Of a DNA stretch of 33,244 nucleotides, positions 25,480-32,957 are shown piece after piece (position 1 is the stretch's first letter; each line of letters begins with the position of its first letter). The notes under the pieces were generated by a model, which searched no databases, was not told the DNA's origin, and saw only the letters and a program-made list of their open reading frames with translations. Origin of the DNA: Effusibacillus pohliae DSM 22757 (GTDB taxonomy: Bacteria > Bacillota > Bacilli > Tumebacillales > Effusibacillaceae); contig NZ_AQXL01000104.1 of assembly GCF_000376225.1 (NCBI RefSeq), forward strand, positions 1-33,244, written 5' to 3'. Made by a program: the position numbers and the translations under genes.

Positions 25480-26184
25480 ATGCATCGCAAACTGACACTG
25501 CTCACACTCGGTACATTGCTGGCAGCCAGCATGCTGGCCGGATGCGGCACGGATAGCGGCAAGCAGCCGGCGCCCGGCGGCCAAGGGCAGCCGCAGCAGG
25601 GACAAGCTCCGCAGATGCCGGCGCCGCCGACATCCGATACAGCGGCGAAAAACAATAAATACAAACAGGCTCCGCAAATGACGATCGATCCGAACAAGTC
25701 CTATTTTGCCACCCTGCACACCAGCAAAGGGGATATCAAAATCCAGCTGTACGCAAAAGACGCCCCGAAGACGGTGAACAATTTCGTGTTTCTGGCGCGC
25801 GACCATTTTTATGACGGCATCCGCTTTCACCGGATTATGAAGGGCTTCATGATCCAGACGGGCGACCCGCTGGGCAACGGAACGGGCGGTCCCGGCTACA
25901 CGTTCGAGGATGAGCTGCCGCCGAAACATCCGTACGAGCCGGGTGTGGTGGCGATGGCAAACGCCGGTCCCAACACAAACGGCAGCCAATTTTTTATCGG
26001 CAACGGCGACGCTGTGCGGAACCTGCAGCAGATGCCCAACTACACCGTGTTCGGCAAAGTTGTGGAAGGCATGGATGTGGTGCAGGCGATTTCGTCCGTG
26101 CCAGTGGGTGTCGGTCCCACAGGGGAGATGAGCCTGCCGAAAGAAGAAGTGATCATCAAATCGGTCACGATCGAAGAGAAATAA
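25480..26184 (+). CDS. Cyclophilin-type peptidyl-prolyl isomerase, lipoprotein
   Basis: 234 residues from the ATG at 25480 (AAGGAGG 8 bp ahead). Lipoprotein signal LAASMLAGC with Cys at about residue 22, then a Gln/Pro/Gly-rich linker (about residues 27-62) that spans the wall, then the cyclophilin domain. Active-site motifs: FHRIMKGFMIQTGDP, GTGGPGYTFEDELP, and GPNTNGSQFFI. It probably folds exported proteins outside the membrane. A strong terminator follows. Stand-alone gene. Confidence 0.93.
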   Translation: MHRKLTLLTLGTLLAASMLAGCGTDSGKQPAPGGQGQPQQGQAPQMPAPPTSDTAAKNNKYKQAPQMTIDPNKSYFATLHTSKGDIKIQLYAKDAPKTVNNFVFLARDHFYDGIRFHRIMKGFMIQTGDPLGNGTGGPGYTFEDELPPKHPYEPGVVAMANAGPNTNGSQFFIGNGDAVRNLQQMPNYTVFGKVVEGMDVVQAISSVPVGVGPTGEMSLPKEEVIIKSVTIEEK

Positions 26185-26208
26185 CCCTCTCGCTCTTCAG
26201 AATATCGC

Positions 26209-26241
26209 AAAGCCCCCAATCGAGCGGCGGGGGCTTTCCCT
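26209..26241 (+). terminator. Intrinsic terminator of the cyclophilin gene
   Basis: AAAGCCCCC (26209-26217) and GGGGGCTTT (26229-26237) form a perfect 9-bp stem with an 11-nt loop, 25 bp after the stop, followed by a short pyrimidine run. Confidence 0.82.
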
Positions 26242-26456
26242 CTTCCCGTATTTTCGCCGTTTCTTGTCCCCAACCGTTTTCCTTCCCCAATACTTGGAAA
26301 GGAAACCAGTCGGCTCGCTACCGGTACGTTTTCTGATCGAGCCGTACATACATGACAAGGCAAATTTGCCGCTATAGACAGACAATTCGACAAAATTTCC
26401 AAAATCGCCGCCGGGGCGGCTTCACAATCGATTCCCTGCCTCCCAGCGGCAGCCAA
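26242..26456. other. Intergenic stretch without a gene
   Basis: No protein-like frame, promoter or repeat beyond minor hairpins was seen between the two convergent terminators of the cyclophilin gene and of etfA. Confidence 0.5.
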
Positions 26457-26489
26457 AACAAAAAGCGACCCTGCGCCCCGCAGGTCGCA
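26457..26489 (-). terminator. Intrinsic terminator of the fadR-etfB-etfA operon
   Basis: Minus strand GCGACC-TGCG ... CGCA-GGGTCGC (26488-26465) with a one-base bulge, then TTTTTG (26464-26459). Confidence 0.78.
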
Positions 26490-26539
26490 GAATCGCTTGC
26501 CTAGCCAATCTTTGTAACAGAACGAACCGTCCGCCGCCG

Positions 26540-27520
26540 TTACTCCGCCAACACTTTTTTCAGTTCTTCCGTCAGTACGGGAACCACTTCGAACAGGTCA
26601 CCGACGATCCCGTAATCGGCCACTTTGAAAATCGGCGCTTCCGGATCTTTGTTGATCGCGACGATTACCTTCGAGTTCGACATGCCTGCCAGATGCTGGA
26701 TCGCGCCAGAAATGCCGCAGGCGATGTACAGATCCGGCGTCACCACCTTGCCGGTTTGCCCGATTTGCAGTGCATAATCGCAGTAGCCCGCGTCACATGC
26801 GCCACGCGAAGCACCGACAGCAGCGCCCAATACGTCAGCCAGTTCCTGCAGCGGTTTGAATCCTTCCGCGCTTTTCACGCCGCGGCCGCCCGACACGATG
26901 ATCTTCGCTTCCGACAGGTCGACGCCGCCAGTGCTCTTTTTCACCACTTCCTTGATGAACGTGCGCAGCGAATCAGCAGGCAAATCGACCGAAACGGTCA
27001 CCACATTCGCGCTACGCGACGTGTCCGGTTCGCCCGCGGGCAGGTTGTTCGGACGGACGGTTGCAAAAATCATGCCGTCGCGGATCACATTTTTCGTGAA
27101 CGCTTTGCCCGCGTAGATCGGGCGGGTGAAAATCAGCTTGCCGTCGGCCAGCTCCACGTCGATAATGTCGGATACCTGGCCGGCTTCAAACCGGGCCGCC
27201 AGCTTCGGAGCCAGGTCGCGGCCGATGGCGGAGTGGGCCATCAGGATGACATTCGCGCCGCTCTCCTGGATCACCGTTTCCATCGCCTTCGCGTACGCAT
27301 CCGGCACATAGTTGCCCAAGACCTCATGGTCGACCACAAATACTTTGTCCGCCCCGTGATGGGCCAGCGCGTCCGCCAGATCCGCCACATTGCGGCCGAG
27401 CAGGACACCGTACACCTCGCCGCCTTCCGCGATTTTGCGAGCCGCAGCCAGCGATTCAAACGTCACGTTCCGCAGTTTGTCATGCCGAATATCTGCCAGT
27501 ACAAGTACATTGCGTGCCAT
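26540..27520 (-). CDS. etfA: Electron transfer flavoprotein alpha subunit EtfA
   Basis: 326 residues from the ATG at 27520, which has AAAGGA 9 bp ahead; an ATG 6 bp upstream is too close to it. The N-terminal domain pairs with EtfB; the C-terminal FAD domain is clear: [40 protein letters not shown] and [19 protein letters not shown]. It passes electrons from acyl-CoA dehydrogenases to the respiratory chain. The last gene of the fadR-etfB-etfA operon. Confidence 0.96.
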   Translation of the reverse strand: MARNVLVLADIRHDKLRNVTFESLAAARKIAEGGEVYGVLLGRNVADLADALAHHGADKVFVVDHEVLGNYVPDAYAKAMETVIQESGANVILMAHSAIGRDLAPKLAARFEAGQVSDIIDVELADGKLIFTRPIYAGKAFTKNVIRDGMIFATVRPNNLPAGEPDTSRSANVVTVSVDLPADSLRTFIKEVVKKSTGGVDLSEAKIIVSGGRGVKSAEGFKPLQELADVLGAAVGASRGACDAGYCDYALQIGQTGKVVTPDLYIACGISGAIQHLAGMSNSKVIVAINKDPEAPIFKVADYGIVGDLFEVVPVLTEELKKVLAE

Positions 27521-27545
27521 TTTCATCCGTCCTTTCCGTTTTTTC

Positions 27546-28304
27546 TCAGATCACTTTGTCCTGCGTCCGCAAGAGTGTCACCAGTTCTTTCACCCGCTGC
27601 GGCGTGTCGCCTTCGAGGATGCGGCCGCCCGTTTTTTCTTTCGGCAGGAAGGTTTCCACGATCTCATTCTTCGCTTCCGCCGCCACGTTCAGATCGCCAG
27701 CTGCCACCACTTTGAGCGGAATCTTGTTCGCTTTGCGGATCCCCAGCAAGGAAGGATAGCGCGGCTCATTCAATCCCTGCTGTGCGGTCACCAGCACCGG
27801 CAGTGTCGCCTCTACGATCTCGACGTCCCCTTCCGCGTCGCGATGAGCCGTTACCTTGTTGCCGTCGATCTCCAATTTGGTGATCGTCGAGATATGCGCA
27901 ATTCCCAGCAATTCGGCGACGCGCACCGCCACCTGGCCGGACCCGTCGTCGACCGCCTGGTTGCCACCGAGGATGATGTCATATTCCTGCGTCTTGATAT
28001 AGTCGGCCAGCACTTTCGCCGCCTTGTACTCGTCGCCAAACAGCGCCGGATCATTGATATGCACCCCGTGATCGGCCCCCATGGCGAGCGCTTTGCGCAG
28101 CGATTCTTCCGCCCGGTCCGGACCGAGGGTAATGACGGTCACTTCCCCGCCGAATTTTTCCCGCAGCACCAGCGCCTCTTCAATCGCGTACTCGTCATAC
28201 GGGTTGATGATGTATTGCACCCCGTCTTCCTTCACCTTGCCGTCTTCCAGCACGATCTTCTCTTCCGTGTCAAACGTTTGTTTCATCAGCACCAGAATTT
28301 TCAT
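27546..28304 (-). CDS. etfB: Electron transfer flavoprotein beta subunit EtfB
   Basis: 252 residues. Family features: the N-terminal MKILVLMKQTFDTEE, the INPYDEYAIEEALVLRE motif, LGPDRAEESLRKALAMGAD and the AMP-binding GGNQAVDDGSGQV segment, then ATLPVLVTAQQGLNEPRYPSL. It carries AMP structurally and docks to acyl-CoA dehydrogenases. It ends 25 bp before etfA and follows the FadR-like gene, the arrangement of Bacillus fatty-acid degradation operons. Confidence 0.96.
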   Translation of the reverse strand: MKILVLMKQTFDTEEKIVLEDGKVKEDGVQYIINPYDEYAIEEALVLREKFGGEVTVITLGPDRAEESLRKALAMGADHGVHINDPALFGDEYKAAKVLADYIKTQEYDIILGGNQAVDDGSGQVAVRVAELLGIAHISTITKLEIDGNKVTAHRDAEGDVEIVEATLPVLVTAQQGLNEPRYPSLLGIRKANKIPLKVVAAGDLNVAAEAKNEIVETFLPKEKTGGRILEGDTPQRVKELVTLLRTQDKVI

Positions 28305-28351
28305 ACCGGCATCTCCTCTCTTGAAATCTGTGAAAATGAAACCATGCCTCG

Positions 28352-28939
28352 CTACTTTTTCATTCCATGAACAAGCAGGTCGACCACCTGATCGACCAGG
28401 CCGGTCAGATCATACTTGGCCCCGGTCAGCACCCAGGCTGTGATCGTCTCATCCAGCGTACCAAACACCATTCTGCGGGCGATCCGGGGGTCGATCGTCG
28501 GCCGGAACATCCCCTTTTCAATGCCGTCTCGTACGATATGTTCGATCAGCGCGTAATAGGGGCGGATAATCTCGCCGATCTGACGGCGCAGAGCTTGATC
28601 CGCCTGACGCAGGTGAATCTGGATCACCAGCGCCAGATTCTTATCGCGGCCAAACGTTTCAAACATAATGGACACCAGGTGGTGCAGCTTGCGGACCGGA
28701 TCGGACTCGGCGGCAAACCGGTCTTCGATCCGGGCCGCAATCCGGCCGATCGTCTCGCGCAAAATGGAGATCAGCACATCTTCCTTGTTCTTGAAATATA
28801 AGTAGACCGTTCCGTCCGCCACCCCCGCTTCCCGGGCAATGCGGGAAATCGGGGCGTTGTGGTAGCCGAATTGGCCGATCACGTTGATGGCGGCGGTCAG
28901 GATGGCATCGTATTTTTCCGGGTTCTTCTTCTGCGCGAT
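28352..28939 (-). CDS. fadR: TetR-family FadR (YsiA)-like regulator of fatty-acid degradation
   Basis: 195 residues if read from an ATC codon at 28939. That frame begins AQKKNPEKYDAILTAAINVI and completes helix 1 of the TetR DNA-binding domain, as in B. subtilis FadR. No ATG, GTG or TTG exists between the upstream stop (28948) and codon 20; GGGGAGGTGA lies right ahead of the ATC. The first standard start, GTG at 28882, would cut off helix 1. The recognition helix region is ISRIAREAGVADGTVYLYFKNKEDVLI. The ligand domain (IQIHLRQADQALRRQIGEII, RRMVFGTLDETITAWVL) closely follows YsiA, which senses long-chain acyl-CoA. The operon continues with etfB-etfA. Confidence 0.85.
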   Translation of the reverse strand: MAQKKNPEKYDAILTAAINVIGQFGYHNAPISRIAREAGVADGTVYLYFKNKEDVLISILRETIGRIAARIEDRFAAESDPVRKLHHLVSIMFETFGRDKNLALVIQIHLRQADQALRRQIGEIIRPYYALIEHIVRDGIEKGMFRPTIDPRIARRMVFGTLDETITAWVLTGAKYDLTGLVDQVVDLLVHGMKK

Positions 28940-28957
28940 CGCGGATCACCTCCCCGC

Positions 28958-28981
28958 AAAAATGAATCACCATTCATTTTT
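28958..28981. promoter_or_regulatory. Palindrome overlapping the fadR transcript start (operator candidate)
   Basis: AAAAATGAAT-CACC-ATTCATTTTT is a perfect 10-bp-arm palindrome between the -10 element and the ribosome site of the fadR-like gene. The half-site TGAAT recalls the B. subtilis FadR box (TGAATGA...TCATTCA) but the spacing is shorter. Autoregulation is likely. Confidence 0.6.
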
Positions 28982-28986
28982 CTTTC

Positions 28987-29026
28987 ATTGTACGATGCGC
29001 CCTCCCGCCTGTCAACCGGTCGGTTG
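28987..29026 (-). promoter_or_regulatory. Promoter of fadR-etfB-etfA with palindrome at the -35
   Basis: Minus strand TTGACA (29015-29010), 17-bp spacer, TACAAT (28992-28987). A second perfect palindrome CAACCG-AC-CGGTTG (29026-29013) overlaps the -35. Two operator-like sites, one on each side of the promoter, suggest tight control. Confidence 0.72.
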
Positions 29027-29035
29027 AGGCGAACA

Positions 29036-29080
29036 ACAAAAAAATATCCCCCTCCAGACAGGCGTCTGGAAAAAGGGGAT
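29036..29080 (-). terminator. Intrinsic terminator of the permease gene
   Basis: Minus strand ATCCCC (29080-29075), then CCAGAC-GCCT-GTCTGG, then GGGGGAT (29051-29045), followed by a T-run to 29038. Two stacked stems separated by a T-rich bulge. Confidence 0.82.
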
Positions 29081-29097
29081 GACAATTCCGAAACGGT

Positions 29098-30174
29098 CTA
29101 GATCAGGATCGCGGCCAATCCGGTGACGATCCCAAACGCAATCACCATTCCGGTGACAAACCAGAGAACTTTCGCCGGGAACACTTTCCGCACCATAATC
29201 AGCGACGGCAGGCTGATGGCCGGCAAGGTCATCATCAGCGCGGCCGCCGGACCGGCTCCCAATCCGTATGACATCATCGTTTTGGCGATTGGAATTTCGG
29301 CTGCGGTCGGAATCACGAACAAGGTTCCGGTAATCGCCAGAAACACGATCGCCCATAAACTGTTCCCCCAATCCGGGTTGACGGCCGGGAACAGCCACGC
29401 CCGGGCGGCACCGAGCAGCAGCACGGTGATCAGGTAGACAGGTGTTACCGACCAGAACAGCGACCACAGCGATTTGCCCCAGCGAACCGCCAGTGATCCG
29501 GATTGCGCCGTGACTGCAGTCTGCTCCGGCAGTTCGAGCGTCTCCGCCTGTACTTCCTCTTCTTTCACGAATCGGTTGGCAAAATACGCCACGCCAAACA
29601 CCAGCAGCAGTCCAAACACGATGCGCAGTACGGCAAACTTCCAGCTGAGAACGAATCCCATAAAGATGATCGTCGCCGGGTTCAAAACCGGATTGCCCAG
29701 CCAGAATGCCAAAGCGGCACCGACAGAAGCAAACCGTTTCCGCAGGCCCACGGCTACCGGTGCAGCACAGCAGGAACACATCATACCGGGCAGCGAAGCC
29801 ACCCCGGCAATCGCGGTGCTTCGGAAAGAGCGGCTGCCAAGCGCACGGATCAGCCAGTCGCGGGGAATCAGCACCTGTACCAGAGACCCCAACACGATCC
29901 CCAGAACGGCCGCTTTCCAAACGGCAAGAAAATAGGTCTTCGCATATTCCCAAGCCGTCTGGATCGACGGTTCCGGTGCAGCATTTGCCCCGCCGCTGAG
30001 GATCGATTTTCCGATATCGTGTTTCGTGGCAGCGATAAACGCTTTCTCGTAGTAAGGACTCCATTTTACATAGTATAAACCTGCAGCTGCCACCACAAAA
30101 AACAACAATGCCAGTCCAATTGCTTTCGCCGGTTTGAGCGATTGGTTGGAAGAAGTCGTCAGATTCGGTTGCAT
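29098..30174 (-). CDS. DUF318/ArsP-type permease with a CSCC motif
   Basis: 358 residues, start ATG at 30174 with AAAGGAGG 8 bp ahead. Eight or so membrane helices: about residues 18-36, 80-100, 120-140, 155-175, 180-200, 235-255, 265-290, 330-355. The first half contains GVASLPGMMCSCCAAPVAVGL and FWLGNPVLNPATIIFM, the second half PTAAEIPIAKTMMSYGLGAGPA, both conserved in the DUF318 permease family that includes ArsP (organoarsenical efflux) and relatives linked with Cu/Zn efflux. The adjacent cysteines CSCC probably bind a thiophilic substrate. No ars-type or thioredoxin-like partner gene is adjacent, so the substrate is open. Confidence 0.85.
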   Translation of the reverse strand: MQPNLTTSSNQSLKPAKAIGLALLFFVVAAAGLYYVKWSPYYEKAFIAATKHDIGKSILSGGANAAPEPSIQTAWEYAKTYFLAVWKAAVLGIVLGSLVQVLIPRDWLIRALGSRSFRSTAIAGVASLPGMMCSCCAAPVAVGLRKRFASVGAALAFWLGNPVLNPATIIFMGFVLSWKFAVLRIVFGLLLVFGVAYFANRFVKEEEVQAETLELPEQTAVTAQSGSLAVRWGKSLWSLFWSVTPVYLITVLLLGAARAWLFPAVNPDWGNSLWAIVFLAITGTLFVIPTAAEIPIAKTMMSYGLGAGPAAALMMTLPAISLPSLIMVRKVFPAKVLWFVTGMVIAFGIVTGLAAILI

Positions 30175-30272
30175 GTCCTGACCTCCTTTCTGGAACCCAG
30201 ATGATATTTTTCAATACAGATCTTATAACAGAATATTATTGTTGTCATTAGAAACTTTTCGCAGCTTCGACG

Positions 30273-30287
30273 GGTTCGGGCCGAACC
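30273..30287. promoter_or_regulatory. 15-bp palindrome between the divergent permease and MFS genes
   Basis: GGTTCGG-G-CCGAACC is perfect, and lies 2 bp before a TTGACG (-35-like, 30290-30295) facing the MFS gene; the matching -10 is poor. Operator candidate only. Confidence 0.4.
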
Positions 30288-30363
30288 GCTTGACGAACAT
30301 CCGCCGGAAAAATTAAAGTGAAAGGAACCGGCGATTCTCAGCCGTCTGGAAAGGGCGATCACT

Positions 30364-31623
30364 ATGCAAAGCATGCTGCATCAAGCCGACCAATTGCGTG
30401 CGCGTATTGCCGGTTGGTACTCGTCGATTCCGGCCGTGGTCTGGATCCTGTTCACAGGCGGGCTGCTCAATTCGATCGGCAATTCCTTTCTCTGGCCGCT
30501 CAACTCGCTTTACATCCATACTGTGCTCGGCAAAAGCATGACAACCGCCGGCATCGTACTGATGCTGATGAACGGAGCGGGCATTCTGGGGAACCTGGCC
30601 GGCGGCGCCCTGTTTGACCGGATTGGCGGAAAATGGGTGATCCTCGTGGGGCTGTTGGGATCGGCCGTTTGGGTGACAGCGCTCGGATTCACTCACTCGT
30701 TCCCTCTGTATGTCGCGCTGATGATCACGCTCGGTTTTACGCAAAGCATGGTGTGGCCGTCGTTTCACGCGTTAATCGGACAGCTATGGCCGTCCGGTGG
30801 GCGCCGGGCGTTCAACATGTTCTATGTGGTGAACAACCTGGGAGTCGCGATCGGGACGGCAATCGGCGGATTTCTGGCGGAGATCTCGTTCTTGCTGGTT
30901 TTTTTGCTAAACGGATTGTCGTACTCGCTGTACGCGGCGATTTTTCTGTATGCGCTTCGCCGGCATCGCGTCCCTGAGGAATCGGACAGCCTGGATCCTG
31001 CGTCAGCTCTCCCGGAAAATCAGCCTGCCGCAGTCACCCAAACGGCCGTTTCCATCGCGGCGCCGGTCGCCCTTTTATCGATCGGCATTCTGATCGCGTG
31101 GACCGCTTACTCCCAGTGGGCCGGTCCTCTGGCGGTCTACACACAACAAGCGGGCTACCCGCTATCCTCCTACAGTTTTCTGTGGACGTTGAACGGGATC
31201 CTGATCGTCGCGGGACAGCCGTTTTTGACTCCCCTGCTGAGCAGATTTTTACGCAGCCTGACCTTGCAACTGATAACAGGCGGCCTTCTGTATGTGGCAA
31301 CATTTGTGTTAATCGCCGGATTCCCCGTCTACACCGGTTTTGTGCTAGGTATGGCGGTGATGACGATCGGCGAGATGATCATCCTGCCCGGCGTGCCCGC
31401 CGCCATTAACCGGTTGGCGCCAAAAGAGCGGATGGGGTTCTACCAGGGAATCACCGCCAGCGCCGCAACGGCCGGACGCATGCTGGGACCGGTGCTGGGC
31501 GGCATGGTGTTCGACCATGCGGGAGCGATCCGTTTGTTCCTGTTGGCAGCCATCGCCTGCCTCGCGGCAACTGCCTGTTTTGTCGGGTTTCACCTGTCTT
31601 CAAAAAAATGTCCTGCAGAATAG
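30364..31623 (+). CDS. MFS transporter
   Basis: 419 residues with twelve predicted helices. Start ATG at 30364 with AAAGGG 8 bp ahead. The conserved loop 2-3 motif appears as GGALFDRIGGKWVILVGL (about residues 80-97), the drug/H+ antiporter signature form of motif A. Helix 5 contains VNNLGVAIGTAIGGFLAE, the motif C region of DHA-type exporters. Substrate unknown; multidrug or metabolite efflux is likely. A carbonic anhydrase remnant follows on the same strand. Confidence 0.87.
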   Translation: MQSMLHQADQLRARIAGWYSSIPAVVWILFTGGLLNSIGNSFLWPLNSLYIHTVLGKSMTTAGIVLMLMNGAGILGNLAGGALFDRIGGKWVILVGLLGSAVWVTALGFTHSFPLYVALMITLGFTQSMVWPSFHALIGQLWPSGGRRAFNMFYVVNNLGVAIGTAIGGFLAEISFLLVFLLNGLSYSLYAAIFLYALRRHRVPEESDSLDPASALPENQPAAVTQTAVSIAAPVALLSIGILIAWTAYSQWAGPLAVYTQQAGYPLSSYSFLWTLNGILIVAGQPFLTPLLSRFLRSLTLQLITGGLLYVATFVLIAGFPVYTGFVLGMAVMTIGEMIILPGVPAAINRLAPKERMGFYQGITASAATAGRMLGPVLGGMVFDHAGAIRLFLLAAIACLAATACFVGFHLSSKKCPAE

Positions 31624-31649
31624 CCGAAACACAAGGAAGAATTGTGCGA

Positions 31650-31901
31650 ATGGCAGACAAAACGAATCTGCAGCGAATCCTGGCAGCGAACGAAGTTTGT
31701 CAATGACCGGGAGTACAAATCGTATCAAACGGATAAATTCCCCGACCGGCGAATGTTCATTCTCACCTGTATGGACACCCGTTTGGCTCGGCGATGCATT
31801 CCATCTTGAACGCTGTGCATATGCTGGAAGGGTTGCTGATCGATCCGCATACGGGAAAACTGGAGCTTGTGGTGGACGGTTATCAAGCATCAGTCAACTG
31901 A
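31650..31901 (+). pseudogene. Beta-carbonic anhydrase remnant with internal deletions and frameshift
   Basis: From the ATG at 31650 (AAGGAAG ahead) the frame reads MADKTNLQRILAANE, then breaks; in the next frame FVNDREYKSYQTDKFPD and MFILTCMDTRL follow, the N-terminal zinc-binding region (Cys, Asp, Arg) of a YvdA-type beta-carbonic anhydrase. At CACCCGTTTG the reading jumps to a middle piece, HPFGSAMHSILNAV, and then to the C-terminus GLLIDPHTGKLELVVDGYQ, ending with TGA at 31899-31901. The HxxC zinc ligands are gone. About 84 codons remain of roughly 190. Confidence 0.85.
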
Positions 31902-31949
31902 TGTTCCCTGTCTCTCGTTATTGCTTCGGAAAGGTAAAATTTACGAATT

Positions 31950-31978
31950 TTTCTTTTCGAAAAGATGTATAGTATAAT
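31950..31978 (+). promoter_or_regulatory. Promoter of the riboswitch-yugP transcript
   Basis: Perfect TATAAT (31973-31978) with a weak TTTCTT -35 (31950-31955) at 17-bp spacing. Transcription would start about 31985, at the first base pair of the riboswitch. Confidence 0.6.
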
Positions 31979-31984
31979 TGTGGC

Positions 31985-32086
31985 GTAAGGGGAGTAGCAA
32001 CCGGATGTTCCGGTCGGCATATCGTCACTACGGCAGCCCGGCTGCCCGGTATGTCGGACCCGTTGGTGGGTTACGCAAGACCTTCA
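31985..32086 (+). ncRNA. Mn2+-sensing yybP-ykoY riboswitch aptamer
   Basis: All conserved blocks of the yybP-ykoY class are present in order: AAGGGGAGTAGC (31987-31998), a hairpin (ACCGGA-TGT-TCCGGT), ATCGTCACTACGGCAGCC, a GC-rich hairpin, and the closing GCAAGACCTT (32075-32084), which pairs with the 5' AAGG to form P1. Loops L1 (GGGGAGTA) and L3 (CGTCAC) build the Mn2+ site. The class senses Mn2+ and normally switches genes on. It is followed by a terminator that shares P1 bases and then by a YugP-type gene. Confidence 0.93.
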
Positions 32087-32111
32087 TGCACTGCGGCGTG
32101 AAGGTCTTTTT
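32077..32111 (+). terminator. Riboswitch expression-platform terminator
   Basis: AAGACCTTCA (32077-32086) pairs perfectly with TGAAGGTCTT (32099-32108), followed by TTTTT. Its left arm is also the 3' side of aptamer helix P1, so ligand-bound aptamer and terminator exclude each other: Mn2+ should allow read-through. Confidence 0.9.
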
Positions 32112-32147
32112 GTATATCTATACATTCAAAAGGGGGAGTATGGAAAC

Positions 32148-32840
32148 ATGCTGTTTCACCCGATGGACATCCTCATCTTTATCGCCTTTGGCCTTTCGCT
32201 CTGGGCACAGTTCAAGGTCAAGGGCAATTTCAGCAAATGGGAGCAGGTGCCCGCTTCCTCCGGCTTGACGGGCGCGCAGGCGGCCCGCATGTTGCTCGAC
32301 CGCCAGGGGCTGTATGACGTGCCGGTCGAACCGGTGCCCGGTGCTCTGACCGACCATTACGATCCGATTGATCGGGTTGTGCGTCTCTCGGAACCGGTTT
32401 ATTACGGCACTTCGATCTCGTCTCTGTCGGTCGCCTGCCATGAAGTAGGACACGCGATTCAGCACAAGGTGCATTACCCGATGCTGGTGCTTCGCCACCG
32501 GATTTTCCCGGTCGTCAACTTTGCGTCGGGCGTCGCGCCGCTGCTGCTGTTGGCCGGCTTCTTTCTGCACGCCGCGAACCTGATCGGCCTGGGCATCATC
32601 CTGTTCTCGGCTGCCGTCGCCTTCCAGGTGATCACGCTGCCGGTCGAATTCAACGCAAGTTCCCGTGCGAAAGCGTTGATGCTGTCGGAAGGATTTATCC
32701 GCAACGAAGAAGAGCGTGGTGTCAATCAGGTGCTCGGGGCCGCGGCGCTGACCTACGTGGCGGCCGCACTGATCTCCCTGCTGGAGCTGGTCAAGTACAT
32801 CCTCATCTTCATCGGACAGACACAGCGGGAAGAGGATTAA
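32148..32840 (+). CDS. yugP: YugP-type zinc-dependent membrane metallopeptidase
   Basis: 230 residues, start ATG at 32148 with GGGGGAG 9 bp ahead. The zincin motif HEVGH (residues 98-102) lies in SVACHEVGHAIQHK; the third ligand is probably the Glu in PVEFNASSRA (about residue 167). An N-terminal helix (about residues 5-22), two helices in the middle (about 122-155) and one near the C-terminus (about 200-222) anchor it in the membrane. The YugP/DUF2268-like family (Zn_peptidase_2) has no well-established substrate. Control by a Mn2+ riboswitch is unexpected; see the findings. Confidence 0.9.
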   Translation: MLFHPMDILIFIAFGLSLWAQFKVKGNFSKWEQVPASSGLTGAQAARMLLDRQGLYDVPVEPVPGALTDHYDPIDRVVRLSEPVYYGTSISSLSVACHEVGHAIQHKVHYPMLVLRHRIFPVVNFASGVAPLLLLAGFFLHAANLIGLGIILFSAAVAFQVITLPVEFNASSRAKALMLSEGFIRNEEERGVNQVLGAAALTYVAAALISLLELVKYILIFIGQTQREED

Positions 32841-32854
32841 TCTGCCGATCGAGT

Positions 32855-32911
32855 AGGAGGGGGCGGCTAATCCCCCGTCCTCTCACACCTAGCATGCGGG
32901 TCCGCACTAGG
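32855..32911. repeat. Two adjacent GC-rich stem-loops
   Basis: AGGA-GGGGG (32855-32863) pairs with CCCCC-G-TCCT (32872-32881). CCTAG and TGCGG (32888-32899) pair with CCGCA and CTAGG (32902-32911). The sequence after the yugP stop resembles stretches often seen near group II introns or insertion sequences, but no intron or transposase is visible here. Confidence 0.45.
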
Positions 32912-32957
32912 CGGTTCCGAAAGGTTGACGAAGTTCCGGATAACGAACAAGCATGTT

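Noticed and set aside
28958-28981. Exact B. subtilis FadR box
   Set aside because: Half-sites TGAAT/ATTCA agree but they are 4 rather than 8 bp apart, so only a generic TetR operator is claimed.
29012-30214. Long minus-strand open frame of 400 codons overlapping the permease
   Set aside because: It is a shifted reading of the permease gene: composition rich in Cys, Arg and Gly with no domain, while the permease frame has clear membrane helices and a good ribosome site.
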